This document shows positions 18,923-28,590 of a stretch of 46,249 nt of DNA, piece by piece. The translations under genes were made by a program, and so were the position numbers. A model generated the notes under the pieces. The model ran no database searches. It was not told where the DNA came from and saw only the letters and a list, made by a program, of their open reading frames with translations. Within the stretch, counting starts at the first letter, position 1. Each line of letters starts with the position of its first letter. The DNA is taken from assembly GCA_016934395.1 (NCBI GenBank), contig JAFGSZ010000113.1, positions 1 through 46,249 on the forward strand, given 5' to 3'. The DNA is from Bacteroidales bacterium (GTDB taxonomy: Bacteria > Bacteroidota > Bacteroidia > Bacteroidales > UBA10428).

Positions 18923-20230
18923 ATGAAAGAGGTACAGACACCTGCAGGCTTAATTCCCGAAAATCTCTGGTTGCCTCTGGATAATGCAGCAAAAATTTTC
19001 CCAGCTATTTTAAACAAGCAATTAACCGGGGTTTTCAGGTTATCCGTTATATTAAAGGAAAGAATAAAAATTAAGTATCTTTTCCAGGCTGTGTCTTTGC
19101 TTGAAAACAGGTTTCCATATTATAAAGTGCAGTTAAAAAAGGGATTTTTCTGGTATTATCTCGAAAAGGTTGACCTGCCCATATCTGTTGAGTTTGATAA
19201 TAACGGAATTTGCAGAGCTTTTAAAACTCAGGATAAAAAAAGTTTATTATTCAGGGTATTGGTTGATTCAAAAACAGTAAGTGTTGAGTTCTCTCATATG
19301 CTTACTGATGGATTCGGTGCTTTTGAATTTCTTAGATCAGTATTGTTTATATATTTTGAAAAATGCGGGATTAAACTTCCTGAAAATTTAAGAGTTTTTA
19401 AACCCGGAGAATCCCCATCAGAGGGGGAATATGAAGACTCGTATAACAAATATTTTCAGAAGGATATATCGCCAATATTAAAAGTACCTAAAGCTTTTCA
19501 TTTACCATTTCCATTAAATATTTCACCCCGCTTCGAAGTTTTTACAGCTATTTTACCTCTGGATAGTGTACTTGAAACCGCTAAAACCTTCAAAGTGAGC
19601 ATTACGGAATACCTGGTTTCGGTATATTTGTTTGCTCTTCAGGAAATATATAATGAGCAGGATACCTGGAAAAAGAGTAAAAATAAATCCATGTTGCGTA
19701 TTCAGGTACCCATAAATCTACGTGGTATTTTCCCTTCAATATCCATGAGAAATTTTTCGTTATTTGTGATGCCCGAAATCGATCTTCGATTGGGTCATTA
19801 TACTTTTGAAGAAATTGTAAAAAAGGTATATCATCTTATGCAACTGGAAACTGATGAAAAACTGATTAATAAAATTATCACCCGGAATGTTAGAAACGAA
19901 AAAAACCCGGTTATACGAAGTACGCCGTTGTTTTTTAAGAGCCTGATGTTGTATTTTAAATATTATTCACTCGGTACCAGTCTTTATACCGGTGTTATCT
20001 CCAATATGGGAAAAGTTAAAATAGCACCTGAAATTGATCAGTTAATAGACTATTTTGCTGTTGTGGCCCCACCTCCAAACAAAGTCTTAAAAGTCAACTG
20101 TGGTGTAATTGGATTTAATAATCATCTTGTTATGAGTTTTGGAAATATTACCTCGTCAAAAGACCTGGAAAATAAATATATGTCTGTTCTTAAAAGCCAT
20201 GGAATTAAGATACAATTAAAAGAACTTTAA
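18923..20230 (+). CDS. HxxxDG acyltransferase (alcohol acetyltransferase/condensation-like)
   Basis: The 435-residue cytoplasmic protein carries SHMLTDGFGAFEFL, that is HxxxDG with H125, D129 and G130. This is the active-site motif of the condensation/PapA/alcohol-acetyltransferase superfamily. PINLRGIFPSISMRNF (around residue 275) matches the second conserved region (NLRxxFPS). The family moves an acyl group from CoA or a carrier protein to an alcohol or amine. No carrier protein or synthetase is nearby, so CoA is the more likely donor. The next gene, a zinc-ribbon membrane protein, starts 11 bases after the stop. From memory this pairing recurs in Bacteroidota and Firmicutes, which suggests a joint, still undefined function. 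Confidence 0.78.
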   Translation: MKEVQTPAGLIPENLWLPLDNAAKIFPAILNKQLTGVFRLSVILKERIKIKYLFQAVSLLENRFPYYKVQLKKGFFWYYLEKVDLPISVEFDNNGICRAFKTQDKKSLLFRVLVDSKTVSVEFSHMLTDGFGAFEFLRSVLFIYFEKCGIKLPENLRVFKPGESPSEGEYEDSYNKYFQKDISPILKVPKAFHLPFPLNISPRFEVFTAILPLDSVLETAKTFKVSITEYLVSVYLFALQEIYNEQDTWKKSKNKSMLRIQVPINLRGIFPSISMRNFSLFVMPEIDLRLGHYTFEEIVKKVYHLMQLETDEKLINKIITRNVRNEKNPVIRSTPLFFKSLMLYFKYYSLGTSLYTGVISNMGKVKIAPEIDQLIDYFAVVAPPPNKVLKVNCGVIGFNNHLVMSFGNITSSKDLENKYMSVLKSHGIKIQLKEL

Positions 20231-20241
20231 ATTTTTTTAAT

Positions 20242-20967
20242 ATGACAGTTTGTAATAATTGCGGCGTTGAATTAGAAAAAAGCATGAATTTTTGTCCTTT
20301 GTGCGGCGATCCTGTGATAAAAGGAAATTTCAGGGACAAGGATGCCATTAAAGAAGAAAAAATCAGAAAACAGCAACAAGCGCTTTCAGATATTGAAAAA
20401 CTTGACCAGTTTCAGAAAAGAAAACTTGTTTGGGAAGTTTTTTCAATAATTTTAGTTTCGGGCATCATTGTTACTCTGATTCTCAATTTAATTTTGAACC
20501 ACGAATTAACCTGGTCAAAATTTACTATTGCCGGTTGTATTGCAGTTTTTTCTTATGTTTCTATTTTTTCATTCTGGCCAAAGCGGATAATTTTTCATTT
20601 TACCGGTAGCTTTATTACCACCAGTGCTTTTTTATTATTTCTGGAGCTTTGGCTTGGAAAAATCGATTGGACGCTCAGTCTGGGTATCCCCATTTTATTT
20701 GCTTTTTATTTTATCGCCCTCCTTACACTCTTTGTCATTAAAATGTGCAAACAAAAAGGATTTAATCTGATTGCCTATATTTTTATTGCAGTTGCATTAT
20801 TAATTATAAGTATTGAAGGGATTATTTCCAATTACCTATACAACAGAATTTTTTTAAGCTGGAGCCTTATAGTTCTAGTGTCAATTTTACCGCTATCGGC
20901 CATTTTACTTTTTATTCATTTCAGGCTCAGAAGAGGCACCAGTTTGAAAAAGTTTTTCCATATCTGA
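20242..20967 (+). CDS. Zinc-ribbon polytopic membrane protein (DUF6320-like)
   Basis: The 241-residue protein opens with a zinc ribbon, CNNCG (C4, C7) and CPLCG (C18, C21), a CxxC-x10-CxxC site. A charged linker follows (to about residue 68) and then about six membrane helices to residue 230. The N-terminal ribbon should lie in the cytoplasm. I recall this layout as DUF6320, often encoded beside an alcohol-acetyltransferase-like gene, as here (gap 11 bases). No catalytic motif is visible. It may anchor or regulate the acyltransferase at the membrane; that is inference. Confidence 0.7.
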   Translation: MTVCNNCGVELEKSMNFCPLCGDPVIKGNFRDKDAIKEEKIRKQQQALSDIEKLDQFQKRKLVWEVFSIILVSGIIVTLILNLILNHELTWSKFTIAGCIAVFSYVSIFSFWPKRIIFHFTGSFITTSAFLLFLELWLGKIDWTLSLGIPILFAFYFIALLTLFVIKMCKQKGFNLIAYIFIAVALLIISIEGIISNYLYNRIFLSWSLIVLVSILPLSAILLFIHFRLRRGTSLKKFFHI

Positions 20968-21063
20968 CAGTTATTGAAAAGATATTCAGTATTGAAATTT
21001 TTAGAATAATATTTTTTAAATCAGAAGAATTGTATCAATAAAAATTAATCATAATATTCTGCC

Positions 21064-22911
21064 ATGAAAACAAGAACCATTTTGATATTACTTACCATAC
21101 TGTTACTCATTTTTGGTTCATGTTCAAATAACAGCACATTTATACAGGGTGAATTAAAAAAATGGCATACCATTACCATTTCATTTCAGGGACCACAAAG
21201 TAGTGAGGATAATATACTGAACCCATTTACCAATTACCGGTTGATTGTAACTTTTAAAAATAAAAATATTGAATATGCAATTCCCGGTTTTTATGCGGCA
21301 GACGGCAAAGCTTCGGAAACAGGGGCTGATTCGGGAAATATTTGGCAGGTAAGATTTACACCCGATCAAGAAGGGATATGGAATTATCAGGTTTCTTTCA
21401 GAGAGGGAGAAAATATTGCCGTAAATGATGATCCATCTGCCGGTCAGCCTGTATCTTTTAATGGAACAAAAGGCAGTTTTAAAATTGGTCCCGGTGATAA
21501 GACGGGAAATGATTTCAGGGGCATGGGCAGATTACAATATGTTAACCGGCGTTATTTGAAATTTGCCGAAACAGGAATGTATTTTCTTAAAGGCGGGGCG
21601 GGCTCTCCTGAGAATTTTTTAGGATATGCGGATTTTGATGGTACCCGTTTTGAAGGTATTGCAGAAAACCGGATGGGCGAGGCTGCCACCAATGCTACAC
21701 TTCATCAATATCAAAATCATATTTCAGATTGGAAACCGGGAGATCCGACATGGAAAAACGGAAAAGGAAAAACAATAATCGGAGCGTTAAACTATCTGGC
21801 ATCAAAAGGAATGAATTCGGTATATTTTTTAACCCTTAATATTGACGGTGATGGTAAGGACGTTTGGCCCTATACCGATTATAATGAACGGTTCCGGTTT
21901 GATTGCAGTAAGTTGGATCAGTGGGAAATCGTATTTTCACATATGGAAAAGCTGGGTATTATGCTTCATATTGTTACCCAGGAAACAGAAAATGAATTAC
22001 TACTTGACAACGGCAACATCGGTCTTGAACGAAAACTTTATTACCGTGAATTAATATCGCGATTCGGTCATCATTTAGCGCTTACCTGGAATATGGGCGA
22101 AGAAAACGGATATGCGGATTTTACACCCAAAGCCCAAAACAGGGAACAACAAATGGAAATGGTACAATATATTAAAGAACACGACCCCTATAAGCACTTT
22201 ACAGTAATCCATACACATGCCGCCCTCCAATTCCGGTATCCGGTGCTGAACGATTTTTTAGGTTTTGAATATTTTGACGGGCCTTCACTTCAGATCAGTA
22301 AACCAGAAGAAGTACATTTAGAAACCTTACACTGGGTAGAACAATCAAAAGAAACTGGTAAACCATGGGTAGTTTGTATCGACGAAATCGGACCACACTG
22401 GCAGGGTGTTGACCCGGATGATCTGCCTGAAAATAATCAGGATTCCATAAGAACTTATGTGCTTTGGGCTAATCTTATGGCTGGTGGGGCAGGTGTGGAT
22501 TGGTATTTCGGATATAAAACTCATAATAATGATCTCAACTGTGAAGACTGGCGATCACGGGACAGGATGTGGGATTATACCCGGTACGCCCTGGATTTTT
22601 TTCAGAAATACCTTCCTTTCTCCGAAATGGAACCCATAGATGAACTCACCGATAATCTTTCTGACTATTGTTTTGTAAAAAAGGATAGTATATATATAGT
22701 GTATTTACCTTTCTGGCAAAAAACAATTATTAACCTATCAGCTGTATCGGGCACTTATACAATAAAATGGTATAATCCAAGAACCGGTGGAGAATTAATT
22801 CGGGGTTCTGTGTCAGGTATTAAAGGCGGATCTGATCAGGATATCGGGCAACCTCCTGCTGATACGCATTTAGACTGGGTAGCAATAATACAAAAAGACG
22901 CCGGTCAATAA
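21064..22911 (+). CDS. DUF5060-containing glycoside hydrolase lipoprotein
   Basis: The 615-residue protein has a lipoprotein signal (lipobox FGSC near residue 20). The N-terminal domain (about 30-145) is beta-rich and fits DUF5060 (NPFTNYRLIVTF, GIWNYQVSF). A TIM-barrel-like region follows with FRGMG, LKGGAGSPENFL, ALTWNMGEENG (candidate acid/base E346 or E347) and VCIDEIGPHW (candidate nucleophile E441). The last 80 residues (WYNPRTGGELIRG, WVAIIQ) resemble the putative collagen-binding domain that closes many such proteins. These proteins are retaining-type glycosidases acting on plant or algal polysaccharides; the exact substrate is unknown. It is a single gene 96 bases after the zinc-ribbon gene, so co-transcription is possible. 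Confidence 0.83.
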   Translation: MKTRTILILLTILLLIFGSCSNNSTFIQGELKKWHTITISFQGPQSSEDNILNPFTNYRLIVTFKNKNIEYAIPGFYAADGKASETGADSGNIWQVRFTPDQEGIWNYQVSFREGENIAVNDDPSAGQPVSFNGTKGSFKIGPGDKTGNDFRGMGRLQYVNRRYLKFAETGMYFLKGGAGSPENFLGYADFDGTRFEGIAENRMGEAATNATLHQYQNHISDWKPGDPTWKNGKGKTIIGALNYLASKGMNSVYFLTLNIDGDGKDVWPYTDYNERFRFDCSKLDQWEIVFSHMEKLGIMLHIVTQETENELLLDNGNIGLERKLYYRELISRFGHHLALTWNMGEENGYADFTPKAQNREQQMEMVQYIKEHDPYKHFTVIHTHAALQFRYPVLNDFLGFEYFDGPSLQISKPEEVHLETLHWVEQSKETGKPWVVCIDEIGPHWQGVDPDDLPENNQDSIRTYVLWANLMAGGAGVDWYFGYKTHNNDLNCEDWRSRDRMWDYTRYALDFFQKYLPFSEMEPIDELTDNLSDYCFVKKDSIYIVYLPFWQKTIINLSAVSGTYTIKWYNPRTGGELIRGSVSGIKGGSDQDIGQPPADTHLDWVAIIQKDAGQ

Positions 22912-22944
22912 AAAGATACAAAACTCCGGAAAATCTGTTTTTTG

Positions 22945-23679
22945 CTAATGTATTGAAGATACATTCTGATTATTTTGTTCAAGAGATACTGACCTTTCTT
23001 CAGCAATAAAATTATGTTTTACATTGCGGTGAAACTCATTTGTTATTCTCTTATGAAAGTATGGATATAGAACCTTATCCCGAAAGGGTGAGTCGCTAAT
23101 AAAGGCTGTACTGTGGATTATTTTAGTGTAATTATTATCAGTTGGGATAATATGAATAGTCATCATTCCTCTGGAAATCCCGTTTTTTAAGTAACTGTAT
23201 TTAATTGTTTTACTGGTATCGTTTATATCTACAATTTTAATACCTACAGCAAGATTATAAAGCCCCCGTGCCATCTTAAGATTTACATAAAAAACCTGGT
23301 TGGTATCAATACCTGCAAAACTGTTGTCATTTCTATACATGATAAAATCTGTCCATTTGGATAATAACAATCCAAAAGATATCCTTTTACCATTCCAGGA
23401 TTTGGCAGGACTTATGTATTTATAATTTTCCCAGATTTTCTCAGGATTATCTTTTATAATATAAGTGTATTCCAATTGTCTGTAACCGGATAGATCCTGA
23501 TCGCTGTTGCAGCTGGCCTGGATATCATTAAAATATTGGACGTTATTTTCCTGTTGTCTGGCAATATATTCCCGGATTTTTTTTTGCGGAATTCGGTTAA
23601 AATCAATTTCATTAAGCGCTTTTTGCGATAAACCAGCCACAGAACTAAGGCTGATTCCCAAAACAATTATCATTTTCAT
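22945..23679 (-). CDS. Exported protein, possibly SRPBCC-fold, unnamed
   Basis: I do not recognise a firm family. The 244-residue protein begins with a signal peptide (KMIIVLGISLSSVAG, cleavage near LSQ). The mature part holds ENYKYISPAKSWNGKRISFGLLLSKW, then strands such as FYVNLKMARGLYNLAVGIKIVDIN and MTIHIIPTDNNYTKIIHSTAFIS, and a final helix FHKRITNEFHRNVKHN. Alternating strands with a long C-terminal helix suggest a START/SRPBCC-like hydrophobic-pocket fold, but this rests on pattern only. It converges with the DUF5060 gene (33 bases apart) and no operon partner is evident. Confidence 0.6.
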   Translation of the reverse strand: MKMIIVLGISLSSVAGLSQKALNEIDFNRIPQKKIREYIARQQENNVQYFNDIQASCNSDQDLSGYRQLEYTYIIKDNPEKIWENYKYISPAKSWNGKRISFGLLLSKWTDFIMYRNDNSFAGIDTNQVFYVNLKMARGLYNLAVGIKIVDINDTSKTIKYSYLKNGISRGMMTIHIIPTDNNYTKIIHSTAFISDSPFRDKVLYPYFHKRITNEFHRNVKHNFIAEERSVSLEQNNQNVSSIH

Positions 23680-23885
23680 ATCTCCAGCGTATCTCTCTGT
23701 AAGTTCAGGTTAAAAAAAATTCGGTTCTAATATATGGTTTTTTTCCTTTTTGTGTTTATTAATTTTTTAATTCTATACGATTATTAAACAGTATGGTTCG
23801 GAAAGCAAAAAAATATGTTCGTTTTGTTGCCAATTTTTATAGAATAATAAATTATTCCTTCAAAATTTTTATCTGAGGAATTAAC

Positions 23886-25961
23886 TCATTTACAGCTAGA
23901 AGTAAGTGTAGAAAATGCAGCCAATACTTTTTTGGCAACCAGCACATCCTCAAAATACATATCAAAATCGTAACAGAAATTTTCTGCTTCCCCGTTTTTA
24001 TATGGTTTTATGAGTTTTTGCCGGTCTCTGGTAATAAGGTTTACTTTTATTTCCTTACCGGATACGGAGATACTGCATTTATCCTGATCAATATCCGTGA
24101 GCGTGAATTCGAAAATATATTCTGAACTTGCGCCTTTACTGTCGGTTTCAATACGAGTGTATTTTAATTTACATTCATTGCCTTCTATTTTTTCTATTTG
24201 CTGGTCGAAACTTTCACTGCTGTTTTCAATTTTTACCAAATGCTTTACTAGATAGTCCCAGGCAGCAACCTTATCTTTAAATGACCGTTTTTCAGTTTTT
24301 GATTTATTATGTACAGATAATATTGCAGCCTGGAAATTTTTGGCCATAAGTACATCTTCAAATAGAATTTCAGTTTCGGTAACGAAATTTTGAAGTTCGT
24401 TTTCTTTATATGCTTTAATATATTTCAGTTTTCCGGTAGATAAGGGCAGGTAAAGTTTTTTTCCGGAGACTTTTATAACAAGATCTTCAGGTGATATATC
24501 TTCAGGGTAAATAAAATATTGTTCTTTTAATGTGGTTCCACCTTCTTCTGTGGTTATCTGCAGTTCCATGCTATTTTCATTATTAGGCGTAATAACCAGC
24601 GACTGGATTATTTTTTTTGAATCGATAACTACTTCAACCGGTGCCTTGGTTAACCACTGAATTGATTTTTCAAAAGTAGCAAATTCCTGAACTCCGCTTT
24701 TACTTGAACTTATGGCACTCTTTAAAGCAAGCATCATATCCCGGGCCATATCTATATTATCCAAATAAATTTTTAAGGAATTGTTATACGTCTGGATTTT
24801 TCCTTCGTTCGTAATTTTAATATACTTAGCATTATCTTTTGTTTTGATCTCAATGTCAGCATATTTGGAAGTAACGTTTAATTCAATTTCCGGTGAAATG
24901 TCATTCAGATAAAATGAACTTACTTCTGCACTTGTTCCCTTTGAACTTGTAACTTCTGATGTGAAAGTTATCAAACCTGAGGGTGTATCTTCAAAAACAA
25001 GCGATTGCTTATGCGATTCAGAGCCAACAGAAACTTCCTTCAGATTGTCTTTAACAAAAGTCAGCGATTGACTGGAATTTGTCCATTCTTTCCTTTCAGA
25101 TTTTGTATTCGATACGAGGTATATCAGTGCATTGGTAATGTTTCTGGCTTTTTCAATATCGTCTGAATAAATTTCTATTTCCCTGGTAAATGTTATTGCT
25201 TCATCATTTATTTTTTCAGCTATATAGTATTTTTTATCTTTCACCTGTAACTCTGTTTTTAGGTTATTACCTGAAATAACCAGTGTGATCCCCCTGGGAT
25301 CTATATCGCTCAGGTCAAACAAATAGTTGGATAATACCTGATTCCCTTTACTGTCCTGTGATTTTGTATCGAACTGTGCCAGGTAACTTTTATCGCCTTT
25401 ATTGAATTTTTGACCAATAGTTTTTCCGTTAACAGAAATTTCGCCAATATTATTAATTAACCATGTAAATGTTTCCGGAGCGGAAGTCCATTGTACATCG
25501 GTTTCTCCACAATTTGTTATTTTTGATTTTAGAACTTCAATAAATGATCGGGCCTTATCCACATCGTCCATATTTATCGTAAGTGAACTGGAATAACCAT
25601 CAAGATTTTCATCTTTATAAACACTAATAAATTTTTGCGATAATTTAATTTCGAGTGCAGTAACTATTAGTTTGCCTGATGGTTTAAAACTTAATGTTTT
25701 GGGGTCGAGATCGGAAAGATAGAATACATTGGTTGTGGTTGAAGATTTACCTTTTTTATCGGTCTTTATTTCTTCGATTTTTATCTTACACGAATTATTA
25801 TCAACCGAATAGAAATTATATTGATAAGTGTAAGTTCCTGTGTTTACTTCAGTAGTATAATCTGAAAGCCAGCTAATCTTGTCCTGGCCCCGGGTGAATC
25901 CCTGTATAAAAAATGTACAAATTACAATTAAAATGATAGTCCTAAAAATTGTTGTTTTCAT
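23886..25961 (-). CDS. Exported protein of five tandem 135-residue domains
   Basis: I do not recognise a named family. The 691-residue protein has a signal peptide (about 1-25, ending near FTRG). The rest divides into five copies of one domain. The [SN]D[IL][DS]P-like turn has its aspartate at D84, D219, D354, D488 and D623, spaced 135, 135, 134 and 135. A second landmark, DD[VI]xKAR/EDVLxAK, recurs about 50 residues later in each copy (131, 267, 401, 535, 670). The core of each copy is strand-rich with one helix (KARSFIEVLKSKI in copy 1), and a W-containing segment opens most copies. The copies are strongly diverged, so the array is old. A binding or scaffold role outside the inner membrane is inference. 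There are no neighbours in the same transcript. Confidence 0.75.
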   Translation of the reverse strand: MKTTIFRTIILIVICTFFIQGFTRGQDKISWLSDYTTEVNTGTYTYQYNFYSVDNNSCKIKIEEIKTDKKGKSSTTTNVFYLSDLDPKTLSFKPSGKLIVTALEIKLSQKFISVYKDENLDGYSSSLTINMDDVDKARSFIEVLKSKITNCGETDVQWTSAPETFTWLINNIGEISVNGKTIGQKFNKGDKSYLAQFDTKSQDSKGNQVLSNYLFDLSDIDPRGITLVISGNNLKTELQVKDKKYYIAEKINDEAITFTREIEIYSDDIEKARNITNALIYLVSNTKSERKEWTNSSQSLTFVKDNLKEVSVGSESHKQSLVFEDTPSGLITFTSEVTSSKGTSAEVSSFYLNDISPEIELNVTSKYADIEIKTKDNAKYIKITNEGKIQTYNNSLKIYLDNIDMARDMMLALKSAISSSKSGVQEFATFEKSIQWLTKAPVEVVIDSKKIIQSLVITPNNENSMELQITTEEGGTTLKEQYFIYPEDISPEDLVIKVSGKKLYLPLSTGKLKYIKAYKENELQNFVTETEILFEDVLMAKNFQAAILSVHNKSKTEKRSFKDKVAAWDYLVKHLVKIENSSESFDQQIEKIEGNECKLKYTRIETDSKGASSEYIFEFTLTDIDQDKCSISVSGKEIKVNLITRDRQKLIKPYKNGEAENFCYDFDMYFEDVLVAKKVLAAFSTLTSSCK

Positions 25962-26063
25962 TTGGAGAGGATTTTGGTACGTTTTTTTTGTTGAAGCAAA
26001 TATAATACATAGAAATTTTTAATAAATACAAACAAAGTGGGAAATGCATAGGTTCGCATGTTT

Positions 26064-26780
26064 TTATTTATTCCCAAAAACTATTCTTAATAGTTCACTG
26101 GTGCGTGCAACCGGATCTGTTCGTATTTTATATTCTTCTTTTGCAACCATTATAAACAGGCCTTCAAGTGCTTGTTCAGTTACATATTCAGCCAGATCGG
26201 GATTCATCTTTTTCACAAAAGGAATTTTATTATATGTATTGATTACCTCGGTCCAGTGTTTTGTAGCATCAACTTTATCAAGGGAATTCTGAATAACGGG
26301 TCTGAACTTTTCAGTCAGTTGATCTGAGGTTGTTTTTTCAAGATAGCGGGTTGCGGCATCTTTTTCGCCTTTTACAATTGATAGGGCATCCTGAATACTC
26401 AAACTTTTAATAGCCGATATAAAAATAGGATTTGCTTCATTCGCGGCATCTTCTGCTGCACGGTTTAATGTTAGAATTACTTCATCAACTTTATTGCCCA
26501 AACCAATAGAACGAAGTTTTGAATCTATCTCCCGGGCATCGGGAGGGAAAGGGATTTTAATTTCAGGATTTCCAAAATAACCGTCTGTTTTTGAAGTAAG
26601 ATTTACAGCTTCTTCAGTACCTTTAATTAATGCTTCAATTATGCCATTGGCGGCATCATTTTCAGTTAATCCCTGCGGGCTTTCAATCAAATTTTTTACC
26701 TTTTTAAAGAGCTGTGCTTTTGCATTATAATTGTGCAATGCAAGAACCACAAAAAAAAATACCATTAATAATTTTTTCAT
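26064..26780 (-). CDS. DUF4197 family exported protein
   Basis: The 238-residue protein has a signal peptide (MKKLLMVFFFVVLALHNYNAKA). The mature part is mostly helical: GIIEALIKGTEEAVNLTSKTDGYFGNPEIKIPFPP is the recognisable block of DUF4197, followed by LNRAAEDAANEANPIF, DALSIVKGEKDAATRYLE and ALEGLFIMVAKEE. The family is widespread in Gram-negative bacteria, exported, and has no established function. Length is normal and it appears to be transcribed alone. A longer antisense open frame at 26044-26292 is not accepted. Confidence 0.88.
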   Translation of the reverse strand: MKKLLMVFFFVVLALHNYNAKAQLFKKVKNLIESPQGLTENDAANGIIEALIKGTEEAVNLTSKTDGYFGNPEIKIPFPPDAREIDSKLRSIGLGNKVDEVILTLNRAAEDAANEANPIFISAIKSLSIQDALSIVKGEKDAATRYLEKTTSDQLTEKFRPVIQNSLDKVDATKHWTEVINTYNKIPFVKKMNPDLAEYVTEQALEGLFIMVAKEEYKIRTDPVARTSELLRIVFGNK

Positions 26781-26970
26781 GTTCCAAGATTTTTAAGATT
26801 ACTCTGCCGGCAATAAACTCAAATTTATTACTAATTGAACTCAATACCGGAGTAATTATTTTTTAATAAGGTAAATAAATAAACCTGCAGAAGGAAAATA
26901 AACCTGAAAACTTTTGCTAAGATTCACAATTCGGTGAAAAAGAATTGATTTTTTTCCTTTAAATTAAATG

Positions 26971-27135
26971 TTAGTCAACCCAGTTGACTTCAATTTTTTC
27001 TGATCCCATTTTTTTACTGGCTAAAGCAGCTAGGTTGAGCAGCTCGATTTTGCAGCAATCAACTGTTTGATTTTTTTCAATGCGGTCTTTCAGTTCGATT
27101 GCAAATTCCTTTACAGTAATCATTTTCTTAGTCAT
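26971..27135 (-). CDS. Small 54-residue protein, unnamed
   Basis: Reading the minus strand from the ATG at 27135 gives a 54-residue frame ending in TAA at 26971. It starts MTKKMITVKEFAIELKDRIE and ends KIEVNWVD. It contains a Cys-Cys pair (residues 27-28) and the helix ELLNLAALASKKM. Even codon use and good amphipathic helices suggest it is real rather than chance. There is no signal peptide or membrane segment, so it is probably cytoplasmic. The composition (a basic N-terminus and a CC pair) would fit a small regulator or adaptor, but I cannot assign one. It sits alone between the DUF4197 gene and a 367-base upstream region. Confidence 0.6.
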   Translation of the reverse strand: MTKKMITVKEFAIELKDRIEKNQTVDCCKIELLNLAALASKKMGSEKIEVNWVD

Positions 27136-27502
27136 AGCTTAGGTTTTTATAGATTACATATTATTAAAATTCAATATTTTGAAAAGTACGAGTCAGGAAT
27201 TTATCAGACAATTAATCTTAATAAAAATAATATTTTATAAAGTATAATCAAATCTTTCTTTATCTAATTCTATATAAATTTTACAACTAAGATGTAAAAT
27301 AAAGTTGAAACGTTAATTTAAAGCCAGTTCATTACTTTAATTGGGTATAAGTTTAGCAATGTTTATAAAGTATAGTGATAAAACTTTGTAAATATATTTG
27401 GTTGAACAAAATTATATAGGGTTTCTTTTTTAAAGACTATCCATAGTATATTAATATTTCTTATTCCAACGGATTTTCATTAAAATAAAAAAGTTTATTA
27501 AT
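27136..27502. other. 367-base AT-rich intergenic region
   Basis: No gene is visible on either strand. The region separates a divergent pair, the small-protein gene and the esterase lipoprotein. TATATTTG at 27393-27400 fits the TAnnTTTG -7 consensus on the plus strand but lies about 100 bases before the esterase start and lacks a well-placed -33. A long 5' leader for the esterase is possible. No strong stem-loop was seen. Confidence 0.35.
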
Positions 27503-28540
27503 ATGAAAACTCTAATTACCCTGATTGTTTTAGTTGTTCTAGTCGCTGCCGGCTGCGAAAAGAAAAGCACTTCCAATATACTAGTCGAAGAAATTACTAA
27601 GCAGCGGGGTTATAGTGACCGCTTTATCGAAAATTTTCGTTGTGGTGTATTTGTCCCTCCATCGTATAATTCCAATAATAAATATCCCCTGATTATATAC
27701 CTTCACGGTCATACCGATACTACTACCTGGAATCTTAGATGGTACAATGAACCTCTGGTGTCCACAAATCCCTGTGTAGTGCTCACACCAAAATGTCCGG
27801 TTGAAGAAATCTATGGCTGGGGTGATAGCTGGGATCCGCGCACCAGTCCTATGATGGCAAAAGTTTATGAAATGTTGGAAATTGTTGAAGATGCCTTATC
27901 AATTGATCCAAACCGGTATTATATTCATGGTACCTCTATGGGGGGCATCGGTACTTACGGGGCGCTCGGAAATAATCCGGAAATGTTTGCTGCAGCCTAT
28001 ATTGAATGTGGAGCCGGAAATGTTGAAATTGCACCTTTATTAATTAATATTCCCCTATGGTTATTTCATGGTTCGGAAGACAATATTGTTCCGGTACATT
28101 TTGCCCGGGAAATGTATGAGGCAGTCCACAATGCCGGGGGTACACAAATCCGGTATACGGAATATGAGGGAGTTGAACATAATACCTGGGACTATACACC
28201 CAATGAAACTACACTTATACCCTGGTTGTTGGCGCAACGCAAAGGGATTACGCACAATGTACCGGAAAATATTCAAAACTTTGCTGCAAACATTAACGGG
28301 CAAGGACATGTTTTTTTGGAATGGGATGTTCCCGGTGAAGAGGTTGCTCCGGATAATAAGGTTTGGTTTACGCGGATTTATCGCAACAACCTATTATTGG
28401 CGGAGGTGTATAATAATCAAACCAATTTTACAGATTCTCTGGCAGGCAGCTTAATAACATATGAATACCGTATTTCAGCTGTAAATTATTATTTTAAAGA
28501 ATCTTCACAATCACCGGGAATTTCTTTATATATACCCTGA
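27503..28540 (+). CDS. Lipoprotein alpha/beta-hydrolase esterase (prolyl-oligopeptidase/PHB-depolymerase type)
   Basis: The 345-residue protein has a lipoprotein signal (lipobox AAGC, C18). The alpha/beta hydrolase features are clear: YLHGHTD oxyanion region (about 66-72), GTSMGG with nucleophile S145, acid D193 in HGSEDNIVPV, and base H226 in EGVEHNTW. This pattern is shared by esterase D/PHB depolymerase-like and prolyl-oligopeptidase-type enzymes, in secreted forms that commonly remove acetyl or feruloyl groups from polysaccharides. The last 80 residues look like a fibronectin-type-III strand set (ending YEYRISAVNYYFKESSQSPG). It would sit on a membrane facing outwards. A strong terminator follows. 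Confidence 0.82.
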   Translation: MKTLITLIVLVVLVAAGCEKKSTSNILVEEITKQRGYSDRFIENFRCGVFVPPSYNSNNKYPLIIYLHGHTDTTTWNLRWYNEPLVSTNPCVVLTPKCPVEEIYGWGDSWDPRTSPMMAKVYEMLEIVEDALSIDPNRYYIHGTSMGGIGTYGALGNNPEMFAAAYIECGAGNVEIAPLLINIPLWLFHGSEDNIVPVHFAREMYEAVHNAGGTQIRYTEYEGVEHNTWDYTPNETTLIPWLLAQRKGITHNVPENIQNFAANINGQGHVFLEWDVPGEEVAPDNKVWFTRIYRNNLLLAEVYNNQTNFTDSLAGSLITYEYRISAVNYYFKESSQSPGISLYIP

Positions 28541-28590
28541 TTAGTTCTCTGATGATTAGTATAATTAGCTTCATAAGAAGTAGTTTGTTA

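Noticed and set aside
26044-26292. Plus-strand open frame opposite the DUF4197 gene
   Set aside because: It is antisense to a well-recognised protein and has no conserved features.
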